A stretch of DNA of 32,754 bases from Ga0077527 sp021300125 (GCA_046339595.1 JBKDUF010000031.1:1-32754); one strand, 5' to 3'. Positions 1-7,365 are shown, numbered from the stretch's first letter. The notes: generated by a model from the letters alone, not told the origin. Translations and numbers: made by a program.

Positions 1-835
1 GCTCGGTGCCGATGGCATAGAAGCGTTCCTCGACGCCGTCGCAGATGCCGATCCGGCGCAAACCCTGTTGTTCGGTCAGGGATTTTTCGCCGATCTCGGC
101 CGCCGGAAACACGCCGAGGCCGGCGGCGCCGAAGGTGGCTAGCATCGCGCTGTCCTCGAATTCGCCCGTGATCTTCGGCTTCACGCCGTGGCGGTCGAAC
201 CACAGGTCGAGCTGGTCGCGCGCCGAAACATGGCGGGTGGGCAGCAGCACCGGCAGCCGCGACAGGCTGTGCGGGAAGCCGCGCCGGGCCTGCGCCTGCA
301 GTGCCGGCGGCGCATACCAGGCGATGCCTGAAGCGCCGAGGGCGTGGCTGTAGAGCTTCAGGTTGCCGCCGGTCGGGGCCGGCCGGTCCGCGAGCACGAG
401 GTCGAGCCGGTGCAGGGCGAGATCGCCGAGCAGGTCGTCAAATTCGTCTTCAAGGCAGACCAGGTGCAGGGTTTCGTGGGCCAGCGCCGGGCGCAGCAGC
501 CGGTGGGTGGCGAGCTTGGAGACGCCGTCGGAGATGCCCACGGCCAGGCGCAGGCCCGGCTGGCTGGCGGCATCACGCACCAGTTCCGGCAGGCGCTCGC
601 CCAGCTGGAAGATCTGTTCGGCCTGGCCGAGGGCGGCCTGTCCCGCCTCGGTCAGGGCCAGCCCGCGGCCGGCGGGTTTGAACAGGGCATAGCCGAGGTC
701 GCGTTCGAGGGCATGCACCTGGGCGCTGACCGTCTGGATCGCCATGCCGAGGCGCGCGGCGGCGCCGGTGACGCTGCCTTCGCGGGCGACGACCCAGAAG
801 TAATACAGGTGCCTGTAGCTGAAGTTCCCGGACAT
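1..835 (-). CDS. nhaR: NhaR-like LysR-family transcriptional regulator (C-terminus cut by window edge)
   Basis: The minus-strand frame opens with ATG at 835 and stays open for 278 codons to the window edge. The N-terminus (about residues 5-64) is a LysR winged helix-turn-helix with the NhaR-type 'YRHLYYFWVVAREGSV' opening and 'GRGLALTEAG' wing. The rest is a periplasmic-binding-like effector domain ending in 'EERFYAIGTE', which matches the last part of NhaR proteins. NhaR proteins are about 300 residues, so roughly 20 residues are missing. In enteric bacteria NhaR activates nhaA (Na+/H+ antiporter) and stress genes; here no nhaA is visible, so the target is unknown. It diverges from the HPF-like/terC cluster across a 159-bp AT-rich gap that carries short repeats. 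The Shine-Dalgarno is weak (GGGAAC). Confidence 0.8.
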   Translation of the reverse strand, partial: MSGNFSYRHLYYFWVVAREGSVTGAAARLGMAIQTVSAQVHALERDLGYALFKPAGRGLALTEAGQAALGQAEQIFQLGERLPELVRDAASQPGLRLAVGISDGVSKLATHRLLRPALAHETLHLVCLEDEFDDLLGDLALHRLDLVLADRPAPTGGNLKLYSHALGASGIAWYAPPALQAQARRGFPHSLSRLPVLLPTRHVSARDQLDLWFDRHGVKPKITGEFEDSAMLATFGAAGLGVFPAAEIGEKSLTEQQGLRRIGICDGVEERFYAIGTE

Positions 836-898
836 TAAGTTCCCGTAAAAGCGTTCCCGTAAATACTTTCCTGAAAAAAAGTTCCCTTAAATATTCCC
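824..898. repeat. Short imperfect direct repeats GTTCCCGTAAA
   Basis: Copies of GTTCCC(G/T)TAAA-like sequence begin at 839, 853 and 881, with a partial copy at 824 inside the first codons of the nhaR-like gene and ATTCCC at 893. Start-to-start spacing is 15, 14 and 28 bp, so the copies sit on a 14-bp period with one unit degenerated. They cover the start and upstream region of the nhaR-like gene. They could be repeated regulator sites or a slipped-strand expansion; the sequence alone does not decide. Confidence 0.55.
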
Positions 899-916
899 AA
901 AATAATGGAAATAAAT

Positions 917-936
917 GCAGAGATTATCTGCTTTTT
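917..936 (+). promoter_or_regulatory. Small hairpin followed by five T in the leader of the HPF-like gene
   Basis: GCAGA (917-921) and TCTGC (927-931) form a 5-bp stem with a GATTA loop, directly followed by TTTTT (932-936). It lies about 60 bp upstream of the HPF-like start codon. It could be a weak attenuator, or an operator palindrome in the divergent promoter region. The stem is short, so this is tentative. Confidence 0.3.
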
Positions 937-994
937 ATGGATAGTTGGCCAGCCTAACCTGCACGCCGTCAACCCGACAAAGAGGAGGTGTCAG

Positions 995-1354
995 ATGCAA
1001 GTCCAGATCGACTGCAAGGCCCGGCTCGAAAACGATGTGCGCAGCAGCGCCGAGGAGCGGGTGCGTTTTGTGATGCGCCGCCTTGTGCAGCGGGTGTCCC
1101 GCGCCGTTGTCCTCCTGTCCGACATCAACGGCCCGCGTGGGGGCGTCGACAAATGCTGCCAGGTCACGCTGAAGACCGAGGGCAAAGGCGTGCTGGTGAT
1201 CCGCACGCTGGCCGCGGACTGGCGCAGCGCGCTCGACCAGGCGCTGCAGCGCGCGGTGCGCCTGCTGACGCGGGTCTGGCAGCGGCGCGGCGATCCTGCG
1301 GTGCTGAGGCAGGCCAAGCGGCGCGCGCTGCGGCATGCGCTTGAGGTGCAATGA
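995..1354 (+). CDS. HPF/RaiA-family ribosome-associated protein
   Basis: This 119-residue protein begins at ATG 995, chosen because a strong AGGAGG (983-988) lies just upstream; an in-frame extension back to 905 has no such site. The pattern MQVQIDCKARLE...VRFVMRRL...VVLLSDINGPRGGVDKCC fits the small alpha/beta ribosome hibernation fold, in which a basic surface binds the decoding region of the 30S subunit. The C-terminus is rich in Arg (residues about 85-119), and there is no long-HPF dimerisation domain. Family members block translation in resting or stressed cells. This one is first in a cluster with a zinc ribbon, a TerB-like protein and TerC, so it may act in stress rather than be the housekeeping HPF. 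Family fit is good; the exact role is inferred. Confidence 0.78.
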   Translation: MQVQIDCKARLENDVRSSAEERVRFVMRRLVQRVSRAVVLLSDINGPRGGVDKCCQVTLKTEGKGVLVIRTLAADWRSALDQALQRAVRLLTRVWQRRGDPAVLRQAKRRALRHALEVQ

Positions 1355-1367
1355 ACCCGTCAATGCA

Positions 1368-1379
1368 GGAGGATCCTCC
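1368..1379 (+). promoter_or_regulatory. Self-complementary Shine-Dalgarno of the zinc-ribbon gene
   Basis: The ribosome-binding site is part of the perfect 12-bp palindrome GGAGGATCCTCC, which ends one base before the ATG at 1380. In RNA it can fold as GGAG/CUCC with a GAUC loop, or pair between two transcripts. Either would hide the Shine-Dalgarno and could couple translation to passage of ribosomes over the upstream HPF-like gene, which stops only 13 bases before the palindrome. Confidence 0.5.
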
Positions 1380-1640
1380 ATGAAATGTCCCGTCTGCAGG
1401 GAAGTCACGCTGACCATGGCCGAGCGACAGGGTGTCAACATTGATTACTGCCATCAGTGTCGCGGCGTCTGGCTCGACCGCGGCGAACTGGAAACACTGA
1501 TCCGCCGCACCGGGGTCAGCCAGCCTGCGCGCGGTGTTCGCCCGGCCGACTACCGTTATGGCGGGCAGACGCAGCGTAGTGAGGCCGGGCAACGGAACTA
1601 CGGCTGGCACAAATCCTGGCTGGCTGGAATTTTTGACTGA
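1380..1640 (+). CDS. Zinc-ribbon protein of the zf-TFIIB type
   Basis: This 86-residue protein starts at ATG 1380, preceded by AGGAGG. An earlier in-frame ATG at 1335 lies inside the HPF-like gene and has no site. The motif MKCPVC...YCHQCRGVWLDRGELE gives two CxxC knuckles (Cys3/6 and Cys24/27) followed by the WLDRGELE helix that defines the zf-TFIIB small zinc-ribbon family. The tail (about residues 45-86) is polar, with Gly, Arg and Tyr. Family members are common but functionally unassigned, and are presumed to bind zinc and perhaps nucleic acid or protein. It sits 25 bp after the HPF-like gene and 18 bp before the TerB-like gene, so it is almost certainly co-transcribed with both. Confidence 0.8.
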   Translation: MKCPVCREVTLTMAERQGVNIDYCHQCRGVWLDRGELETLIRRTGVSQPARGVRPADYRYGGQTQRSEAGQRNYGWHKSWLAGIFD

Positions 1641-1658
1641 GCCATGGAGTTTGCGCCG

Positions 1659-2105
1659 ATGAAACCAGGCGAATCCCCGGACCATTACCGTTCTGCGGCC
1701 AGGGTGCTGGCCCTGGCCTTGCCCGCCGACGGTCGGCTGTCTTCAGGCGAGCGTGAGGCGCTGCAGTCCAGGCATCATGAGCTGCGGCGGCTGGGCGTTG
1801 CGCCCGAGCTGCTCGACCTTGAGGTGCAGTCCTGCGCCGCCTGGTTGCTTGTGGCGCGCGATCCGGACTGGGAGGGCCCCTGCCTGCCCGGGCCGCAGGC
1901 CCTGCGGGATGTCCTCGCGGAGATCGGCGACCGGGACGACCGGCATCGCCTGTTCCGGTTCTGTGCCGACTTGGCCGATTCCGACGGCGAACCGAGTGAA
2001 GGTGAATCCAGGCTGCTTGCTGCCACGCTTGAGCAGATGGGCATCCATCGCGGCATGCTCGCGCTGGACGAGGCGGGCCGCAGTCTGGCGCTGGGAAGGG
2101 CCTGA
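1659..2105 (+). CDS. TerB-like helical protein
   Basis: This protein of 148 residues is predicted all-helical. Two acidic patterns, ADGRLSSGEREAL near the N-terminus and DSDGEPSEGESRLL near the C-terminus, resemble the ADG-x-x-x-x-E motif of TerB/DjlA-type domains. ATG 1659 is preferred because GGAG (1646-1649) lies at good distance; ATG 1644 is five codons earlier and has no clear site. Its stop is followed one base later by the terC ATG at 2107, so translation is probably coupled. TerB proteins are soluble partners found with TerC in metal-stress clusters. The family assignment rests on the motif and on the neighbour, so it is moderate. Confidence 0.6.
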   Translation: MKPGESPDHYRSAARVLALALPADGRLSSGEREALQSRHHELRRLGVAPELLDLEVQSCAAWLLVARDPDWEGPCLPGPQALRDVLAEIGDRDDRHRLFRFCADLADSDGEPSEGESRLLAATLEQMGIHRGMLALDEAGRSLALGRA

Positions 2106-2106
2106 G

Positions 2107-3096
2107 ATGGAAGCACTGACCGCTTTCCTGCAGGCGCCCTTCCTTGGCCATGCGGCCTGGCTGTGGCTGGGCTTCATCGGCATCGTGATCACGCTGCTCG
2201 CCTTCGATCTGGGGGTATTGCACCGCGACGACCACGAGATCGGCGTGCGCGAAAGCCTGCTGCTCTCCGGCGGTTATATCGGCATCGCGCTGCTGTTCGG
2301 GGCGTGGGTCTGGTGGTATCTCGGCGCCGACCGCGGCACCGAATACTTCACCGGCTTCCTGATCGAGAAGTCGCTGTCGATGGACAACGTGTTTGTGATC
2401 GCGCTGATCTTCACCTACTTCGCGATTCCGCGGCAGTACCAGCACCGGGTATTGTTCTGGGGCATCCTCGGCGTGATCGTGCTGCGCGCGATCATGATCG
2501 GACTGGGCGCGGCACTGGTCAGCCAGTTCAGCTGGATTCTTTACCTGTTCGGGCTGTTCCTGGTCATCACCGGCGTGAAGATGTGGATACTGGCCGACCA
2601 CATGCCCGACATCGCCAGCAATCCCCTGCTCCGGTTCCTGCGCAAGCGGCTGCGGGTGACCGAGGGGCTGGAGGGCAATGCCTTCATGGTGCGCCGCCCC
2701 AGCGGCAGCGGCGGGCAGATGCAGACCTGGGTCACGCCGCTGTTCCTCGCGCTGTGCCTGGTCGAGTTCGTGGATCTGGTGTTTGCGGTGGATTCGGTGC
2801 CGGCGATCTTTGCCATCACCACCGATCCGTTCATCGTCTACACCAGCAACATTTTTGCGATCCTCGGGCTGCGTGCGCTGTATTTCGCGCTGGCGGCGAT
2901 GATCCACCGCTTCAAGTATCTGAAATACGCGCTCGCCCTGGTGCTGGTGTTCATCGGTTCGAAGATTTTCCTGGTCGGCATCATCGGCAAGATCCCGCCG
3001 GTGATTTCGCTCACCGTGACGTTCAGCCTGATCGCGGGCGGCGTGCTGGTGTCGCTGTGGAAAACCCGGGGTGAACGCCAGCCGCTGCCGGGTTGA
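2107..3096 (+). CDS. TerC-family integral membrane protein (Alx-like)
   Basis: This 329-residue protein starts at ATG 2107, with GGAAGGG just upstream. It has about 8-9 hydrophobic helices and the TerC signatures 'EKSLSMDNVFVIALIF' (about residues 88-103) and 'LVEFVDLVFAVDSVPAIFAI' in the second half, with the paired acidic residues (E, D, D) expected to bind a cation in the membrane. Length matches E. coli Alx/YgjT (about 320 residues). Relatives affect manganese export, alkaline-pH and tellurite responses, and in some bacteria metal loading of secreted enzymes. Here it ends a four-gene cluster after the TerB-like gene. No yybP-ykoY-type riboswitch was recognised upstream. The membrane family is clear; the substrate is not. 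Confidence 0.9.
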   Translation: MEALTAFLQAPFLGHAAWLWLGFIGIVITLLAFDLGVLHRDDHEIGVRESLLLSGGYIGIALLFGAWVWWYLGADRGTEYFTGFLIEKSLSMDNVFVIALIFTYFAIPRQYQHRVLFWGILGVIVLRAIMIGLGAALVSQFSWILYLFGLFLVITGVKMWILADHMPDIASNPLLRFLRKRLRVTEGLEGNAFMVRRPSGSGGQMQTWVTPLFLALCLVEFVDLVFAVDSVPAIFAITTDPFIVYTSNIFAILGLRALYFALAAMIHRFKYLKYALALVLVFIGSKIFLVGIIGKIPPVISLTVTFSLIAGGVLVSLWKTRGERQPLPG

Positions 3097-3103
3097 GCGA
3101 AAC

Positions 3104-3134
3104 CGGAAAAGGAAAGGGCGCCCGCAGGCGCCCT
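3104..3134. terminator. Hairpin between terC and the small HTH gene, with a T-rich tail on the minus strand
   Basis: AGGGCGCC (3115-3122) pairs with GGCGCCCT (3127-3134) around a CGCA loop. Read on the minus strand, the stem is followed by TTTCCTTTTCC, a T-rich tail that suits termination of the HTH gene ending at 3160. On the plus strand it may serve terC, but the tail is poor. Confidence 0.7.
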
Positions 3135-3159
3135 GTTCGCCGGCCGCTGCGGCCGCTGC

Positions 3160-3429
3160 TCAGCCTTCGAGCGCCTGCTTGGCCGCGGTCACGGCTTTCG
3201 GCTTGCGGCCGGGGGCAACCGGGGGGATGTAACCGGAAATGCGGCAGAGCATGCCTTCGGTGGGCTTGCCGTCCTTGTAGCGGATCGACTTGCAGATCAT
3301 CACGTCGCCGCGGGATTGCAGCTGGGTGACCTGCTGGCGCACGCTGGCGAGAGACAGGCCGGTCGCGGCGGCGATTTCCGCGTCAAGTTGTTCGCCGGTT
3401 TTCTTCAGGTGATCCAGGATTGCCTGCAT
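3160..3429 (-). CDS. Small winged-helix DNA-binding protein with a basic PGRKPK tail
   Basis: This 89-residue protein starts at ATG 3429, preceded on the minus strand by AGAAGG. Residues 1-45 (MQAILDHLKKTGEQLDAEIAA...LSLASVRQQVTQLQSRGDV) read as a helix-turn-helix of the winged type: 'GEQLDAEIAAATGLSLASVRQQV' is the classical spacing, and the following segment with RYKDGKPTEGMLCRISG would be the wing. The C-terminus has PPVAPGRKPKAVTAAKQ, a basic stretch that resembles an AT-hook but lacks the exact GRP core. No known regulator name is justified. It is monocistronic, with its own terminator and a long AT-rich inverted repeat about 145 bp upstream, which could be its promoter or autoregulatory site. 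Confidence 0.65.
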   Translation of the reverse strand: MQAILDHLKKTGEQLDAEIAAATGLSLASVRQQVTQLQSRGDVMICKSIRYKDGKPTEGMLCRISGYIPPVAPGRKPKAVTAAKQALEG

Positions 3430-3572
3430 GAGTTGCCTTCTTCCTTCTGCGCTGGGGTTGAGAGGCAGCGCTGGCGGTCGGGGCCGGCGCTAGGCGATAA
3501 CCCGCAATGATACCCCATTACCCCCGTCCGGCCCAAACCGCAGGCAGCTGGCGGCATCCGGGTGGGCCATGG

Positions 3573-3595
3573 AAATCAATATAACTTATTGATTT
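3573..3595. promoter_or_regulatory. Perfect 9-5-9 AT-rich inverted repeat
   Basis: AAATCAATA (3573-3581) and TATTGATTT (3587-3595) are perfect inverted copies around TAACT. It stands out from the GC-rich surroundings and lies between the 3' end of the MFS gene and the upstream region of the small HTH gene. The symmetry suggests a dimeric regulator, and it overlaps AT-rich sequence that could be the HTH gene's promoter. A related motif occurs at 30411-30437. Confidence 0.5.
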
Positions 3596-3613
3596 AAAAC
3601 AGTAATATTTGCA

Positions 3614-3628
3614 GGCCTGAATCAGGCC
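3614..3628 (-). terminator. Palindrome over the MFS stop codon
   Basis: GGCCTGA (3614-3620) and TCAGGCC (3622-3628) are perfect inverted arms around one base, overlapping the MFS stop. A realistic fold is a 5-bp GGCCT/AGGCC stem with a 5-nt loop, followed on the minus strand by TGCAAATATT. There is no true T-run, so it is at best a weak terminator. Confidence 0.35.
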
Positions 3629-4836
3629 GGGGCTTTGCCGGTATCAGGCTCTTCCGGCAGCAGCAGCACGATGGCCGCTTTCAGCGCGGCAATGCCGGCC
3701 ATGATCCACAGGGCGTTGGCGAAGCCGATGTTTTTGACCAGGGGGCCCAGAATCCATACCGCCAGCGAACTGAAGCCGAAGGCGACGGTAAGGCGCATGC
3801 CGGCCACCCTCGAACGCAGGCGGTCATCCACATAGCGCACGATCATCGCGTCGGTGAACGGAATCGAGCCGAAGACGAAGATCATCACCGCCAGCAGCGC
3901 GGCGAACAGCCACCAGTCCTGGGTGTGGGCCGCCCAGATCAGCAGGGGCACCTGCACCAGCGACATCCACAGCTGCAGCGGCTTGAACGGCATGCGGTCG
4001 ATCAGGTGCCCGACCACGAGCTGCGCGAGCGAGGCGACGGCGTAGATCGCGGCCAGCAGCATGCCGATCAGTGCCGGATCCTCGATCACTCCGGCAAATC
4101 CCTCGGCGAGCAGCTGTGCGTTGCCGTTGGTGGTGAAGTTGAAGAGGATGGTGCTGACGGCGGCCGCCGAGGTCATCACCAGGAAAGCGCGCATCAGCAG
4201 CTGCGGCGAGAGCGCGACCTGCGCCTTGCCGCCCTGTCTTTTGGCCGGGGCTTCGGTCTCCCGCGGACAGGCCATCGCGAACCAGATGCCGCAGGCGATC
4301 GATACCAGGCCGGGGATCACGAATGCCTCGCGCCAGCCCAGCCACTTGACGATGAAGCCGGTGACCAGAGCCGCCACGGCGATGCCGAGGTTGCCGGCGA
4401 GGCCGTTGAGTCCGATCACCGCGCCCGGGTTGGGCACGCCCTGCACCAGCATCGGGATGCCGACCGGGTGGTAGATCGCGGCGAAGGCGCCCATCAGGGC
4501 CAGCGCGCCGGCAAGCTGCCAGGCGTTCTGCGTCATGGCCACCAGCATCGCGGACAGGCCCATGCCGATGAAGAAAATGATCATCATCACGCGCCGGCCC
4601 CAGAGGTCGCCGAGGCGGCCGGCGGGCAGTGCGCCGAGGCCGAACAGGGCGAAGGCGCCGACGCCGTAGGGCATCAGTTCGGTCCAGTCGGCAAGGCCGA
4701 ACTCGGCAGCGATCGAGGCCACCGCGGTGGCAAAGATCAGCAGGAACATGTGATCAATGCCATGGCCCAGATTGAGCAGCAGCTTGACGCTGCCGGAGTG
4801 GCCTTGCCGCGGGGCTGGAGAGGTCAGGGTTGTCAT
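3622..4836 (-). CDS. MFS transporter, Fsr-like drug/solute exporter
   Basis: The protein has 404 residues when started at ATG 4836; a GTG at 4851 would add five residues, and neither start has a convincing Shine-Dalgarno. It has about 12 hydrophobic helices and the MFS motif 'GRLGDLWGRRVMMI' in the loop after helix 2. A second, half-conserved 'GHLIDRMPFKPLQL' sits at the equivalent place in the C-terminal half. A cytoplasmic central loop with PRETEAPAKRQGG divides the two halves. The early 'LNLGHGIDHMFLLIFATAV' helix resembles the Fsr (fosmidomycin resistance) group of proton-driven exporters. Its substrate cannot be read from the sequence. It stands alone: the Bug gene is 168 bp away, with a terminator-like hairpin between. 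Confidence 0.82.
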   Translation of the reverse strand: MTTLTSPAPRQGHSGSVKLLLNLGHGIDHMFLLIFATAVASIAAEFGLADWTELMPYGVGAFALFGLGALPAGRLGDLWGRRVMMIIFFIGMGLSAMLVAMTQNAWQLAGALALMGAFAAIYHPVGIPMLVQGVPNPGAVIGLNGLAGNLGIAVAALVTGFIVKWLGWREAFVIPGLVSIACGIWFAMACPRETEAPAKRQGGKAQVALSPQLLMRAFLVMTSAAAVSTILFNFTTNGNAQLLAEGFAGVIEDPALIGMLLAAIYAVASLAQLVVGHLIDRMPFKPLQLWMSLVQVPLLIWAAHTQDWWLFAALLAVMIFVFGSIPFTDAMIVRYVDDRLRSRVAGMRLTVAFGFSSLAVWILGPLVKNIGFANALWIMAGIAALKAAIVLLLPEEPDTGKAPA

Positions 4837-4949
4837 GCCTGCATTGTGCACGGGTTGGAAGCGTTTGGCTTTCGGCGTTTAACCGGGAACAGGCAAGGAC
4901 CGGACCCGTCGAAAGGACCGCCCGGACCGCTTCCGCGCGACGCCTCATG

Positions 4950-4985
4950 AAAGACCGCCGGCGCCGCCACCCCAGGGTGGCGGCG
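4950..4985 (-). terminator. Terminator-like hairpin after the Bug gene
   Basis: CGCCGCCACC (4962-4971) pairs perfectly with GGTGGCGGCG (4976-4985) around a CCAG loop. On the minus strand it begins about 20 bp after the Bug stop at 5004 and is followed, after CGGCGGTC, by only three T. It is a strong stem with a poor T-tract. Confidence 0.55.
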
Positions 4986-5003
4986 TGCGGCAGGGGAAGT
5001 GCG

Positions 5004-5987
5004 CTAGCGGGTCTCTTTGGCGCCGGAGATGCGCACCACTTCGGTGATGCGCTTGTGCTCTTCCTTGCGCCAGGCGTCGAGCGCGGTGCGATCACCGGCC
5101 ATCACGTCGATGCCCATGGCCCGGTATTTTTCCATCAGCGCGGGTTCGCGCACGGCCTTGGTGACCTCGGTGCTCACCATGTTCATCACCGCTGACGGGG
5201 TTTTGGTCGGCACCACCAGGCTGTACCAGGCATTCATGGCGTAGCCGGGAACCGCCTCGCCGATGGCCGGCACGTCGGGAATCAGTGCCGCGCGCCTGGC
5301 AGTGGTCACGCCCAGCGGCCGCAGGCGGCCCGCGTTGATGTGCGGCAGCGCCGCGGGCAGCACGGCATAGGTGGCCTGCACCTCGTTGGCGATGGTGTCG
5401 GCGATGGACTGGGCCACGCCCTTGTAGGGGATGTGCAGCATGTTGGTGTTGGTGAGGTGGCCCAGCAGCACTCCGGACAGGTGTTCCGAGGCGCCGGTGC
5501 CGGCCGAGCCGTAGCGCAGCTTGCCCGGCTGCTTGCGCGCGAGGTCAATCAGTTCCTTCACCGATTTGGCCTGCAGCTGGTTGTTCACCATCAGCACAAA
5601 GGGCGTGGTGCCGATCAGGGCGAGCGACTGGAAGTCGCGCTGGAGGTCGAATTTGATGTCGGCGAGCACCTGTGAGGCGACGAACAGCTGTGAGGTCAGC
5701 ATCATCCAGGTGTAGCCGTCGGGTGCGGCGGCGAGGGTGAGGTCGGCGCTGATTGCGCCTGCGGCGCCAGGGCGGGCATCGACGACCACGCGATGCTTCC
5801 AGGTTTCATACAGCCGTTCGGCGAGCACGCGCGAGATGATGTCGGGACCGGAGCCCGTGGCGCTGCCGATGATGAGCCGGATTGGCCGTTCCGGAAATTT
5901 TGCGGCGCCGGCTTGTGCGAAGGCCGTGGCCGGCACTGCGGCACACAGCGCCGCGCACATCAGGGTGGCTAACTTGAGCTGGATCAT
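5004..5987 (-). CDS. Bug/TctC-family periplasmic substrate-binding protein
   Basis: This 327-residue protein starts at ATG 5987, preceded by the strong GGGAGGAGAATCC. Residues 1-25 are a Sec signal peptide ending in ATAFAQA. The mature start 'FPERPIRLIIGSATGSGPDIISRVLAERL' and the later 'YGSAGTGASEHLSGVLL' and 'HIPYKGVAQSIADTIANEVQ' are Bug hallmarks: the two loops that coordinate carboxylate groups through water, and the LxxxPYKG segment. Bug proteins bind organic acids or amides for tripartite tricarboxylate transporters, but no tctA/tctB genes lie nearby, as is usual for most Bug paralogues in Burkholderiales. It follows the GGDEF-hemerythrin gene by 70 bp on the same strand and may be co-transcribed with it and the thiolase. 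The ligand is unknown. Confidence 0.88.
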   Translation of the reverse strand: MIQLKLATLMCAALCAAVPATAFAQAGAAKFPERPIRLIIGSATGSGPDIISRVLAERLYETWKHRVVVDARPGAAGAISADLTLAAAPDGYTWMMLTSQLFVASQVLADIKFDLQRDFQSLALIGTTPFVLMVNNQLQAKSVKELIDLARKQPGKLRYGSAGTGASEHLSGVLLGHLTNTNMLHIPYKGVAQSIADTIANEVQATYAVLPAALPHINAGRLRPLGVTTARRAALIPDVPAIGEAVPGYAMNAWYSLVVPTKTPSAVMNMVSTEVTKAVREPALMEKYRAMGIDVMAGDRTALDAWRKEEHKRITEVVRISGAKETR

Positions 5988-6057
5988 GGATTCTCCTCCC
6001 GGTTCGTTGTGGTTGGTGTGTTGTGATTGAATCAGGGTCTGGTGTCGCCCGCAGCGT

Positions 6058-7365
6058 TCAGCGGCGCGGTGCAGCCAGGGACTGGAAAAACTCGCGATCA
6101 GTGCCGAAGAGATGGCGGGCCACCGCTTCGTTGACCAGAAATTCGATCAGCGGCCGCCGCGCGTCGCCCGGGGCGAGCGAGCCGCCGGCAGCATGCAGTG
6201 CAGCCGCTTTCGCCAGGATGCTGGCGTGGATCCTGCGATGTTCGGCGAGCCCGGCATAGCCGCAATCCTCGAGCGTGCGCTCCTCGCCCAGGAAATGATC
6301 GGACAGGGCGTCGAGCAGCGCCGAGACGGCTTGTCCGTAGGCTGCGGCTGGTGCTGAAGCGGCGGCGCTGAGCTGGTTGGCCAGTTCGACGAGCCGCCGG
6401 TGCTCGGCGTCAATGCGTTCATCGCCGGAGGCGTTGCTGTCGCGCCAGGCGAGGCTGACCGCGGCCGTCGGGCCTGACGCCCAAAGGTCGGAATTGCCGC
6501 GGGGGTCGGTGACGACCCGGTTGCGGCCGCCGTTCTTGGCCACGAACAGCGCCGCATCCATGCGCGAGAACCAGGCCTGGGCATTCTCGTGGCCGTTATG
6601 CTCGGCAACGCCGATGCTCGCTGTGACCGGGTCGCCGTGGGCAAAGGCGTGGCCCGCCACCAGCTCTCGCAGGTGTTCGGCCAGCGTGTGTGCGTCGCGG
6701 TATTGCGTCGAGACGGCGAGCACCACGAATTCCTCGCCGCCCCAGCGGAACAGCTGGTCGGCACCGCGGATCTTGTGCTGGATCAGCCTGACCATTTCAC
6801 AAAGCACGGCGTCGCCGGCCTGGTGGCCGCGGTTGTCGTTGATCTGCTTGAAGTGGTCGACGTCGATCAGCAGTGCCGACAGCGGCTGGCGGAAGCGCAG
6901 GCTGCGCGACATCTCGGAGTGCAGCACACGGTTGAGGTGGGCGCGGTTCCACGCCCCTGTCAGGTAATCCGTGGCGCTGACTTTTTCCAGCTCCTCGATG
7001 CGCCTGCGCAACTGCGCGGGTTCCGCATCGCGGGCCACCGCCGTGTCGTCGGCGATCAGGATCAGTGTCACGGCCTGCAGGGCCAGCGCCTGGGCGTGCA
7101 CGGCAATTTCACTGCCGTCGCGTGTGCGCAGACGCAGTCCCTGCCAGCCGGGGCCGGGTGTTTCGAGCAGTTGCCTGAAACCGGGCTCGTCAATGCCGGC
7201 GGTATCGAAGCAGTCGCGATAACGCTCGTTGAAGCGCACCGAGCCGTCGCGCCCGACCAGCGCCAGTGCGAGAGGAAACCGCGCGAACAGTTCGCGCTCT
7301 GCGGGCAGCTGCTGCCGCAGCGTGTCCTGCTCGGGGGAACTCTGTGACTGGGTACTTGGGCTCAT
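6058..7365 (-). CDS. Diguanylate cyclase with N-terminal PAS-like and C-terminal hemerythrin domains
   Basis: The protein has 435 residues from ATG 7365 (MSPSTQSQ); the frame extends upstream to 7470, but that part overlaps the thiolase 3' end. Residues about 25-105 are a degenerate PAS-like sensor (LALALVGRDGSVRFNERY). A short coil (PAQLRRRIEELEKVSATD) leads to a GGDEF domain at about 130-285, with active site GGEEF (209-213) and an intact inhibitory RxxD (RGAD, 200-203) five residues before it. The C-terminal hemerythrin domain (about 305-430) has IDAEH (H322), HFLGEE (H357, E361), HRRIH (H376, H380) and HLFGTD (H418, D423), the full set of di-iron ligands. It should make cyclic-di-GMP with product feedback, probably tuned by oxygen or iron. 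There is a 61-bp gap after the thiolase gene. Confidence 0.88.
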   Translation of the reverse strand: MSPSTQSQSSPEQDTLRQQLPAERELFARFPLALALVGRDGSVRFNERYRDCFDTAGIDEPGFRQLLETPGPGWQGLRLRTRDGSEIAVHAQALALQAVTLILIADDTAVARDAEPAQLRRRIEELEKVSATDYLTGAWNRAHLNRVLHSEMSRSLRFRQPLSALLIDVDHFKQINDNRGHQAGDAVLCEMVRLIQHKIRGADQLFRWGGEEFVVLAVSTQYRDAHTLAEHLRELVAGHAFAHGDPVTASIGVAEHNGHENAQAWFSRMDAALFVAKNGGRNRVVTDPRGNSDLWASGPTAAVSLAWRDSNASGDERIDAEHRRLVELANQLSAAASAPAAAYGQAVSALLDALSDHFLGEERTLEDCGYAGLAEHRRIHASILAKAAALHAAGGSLAPGDARRPLIEFLVNEAVARHLFGTDREFFQSLAAPRR

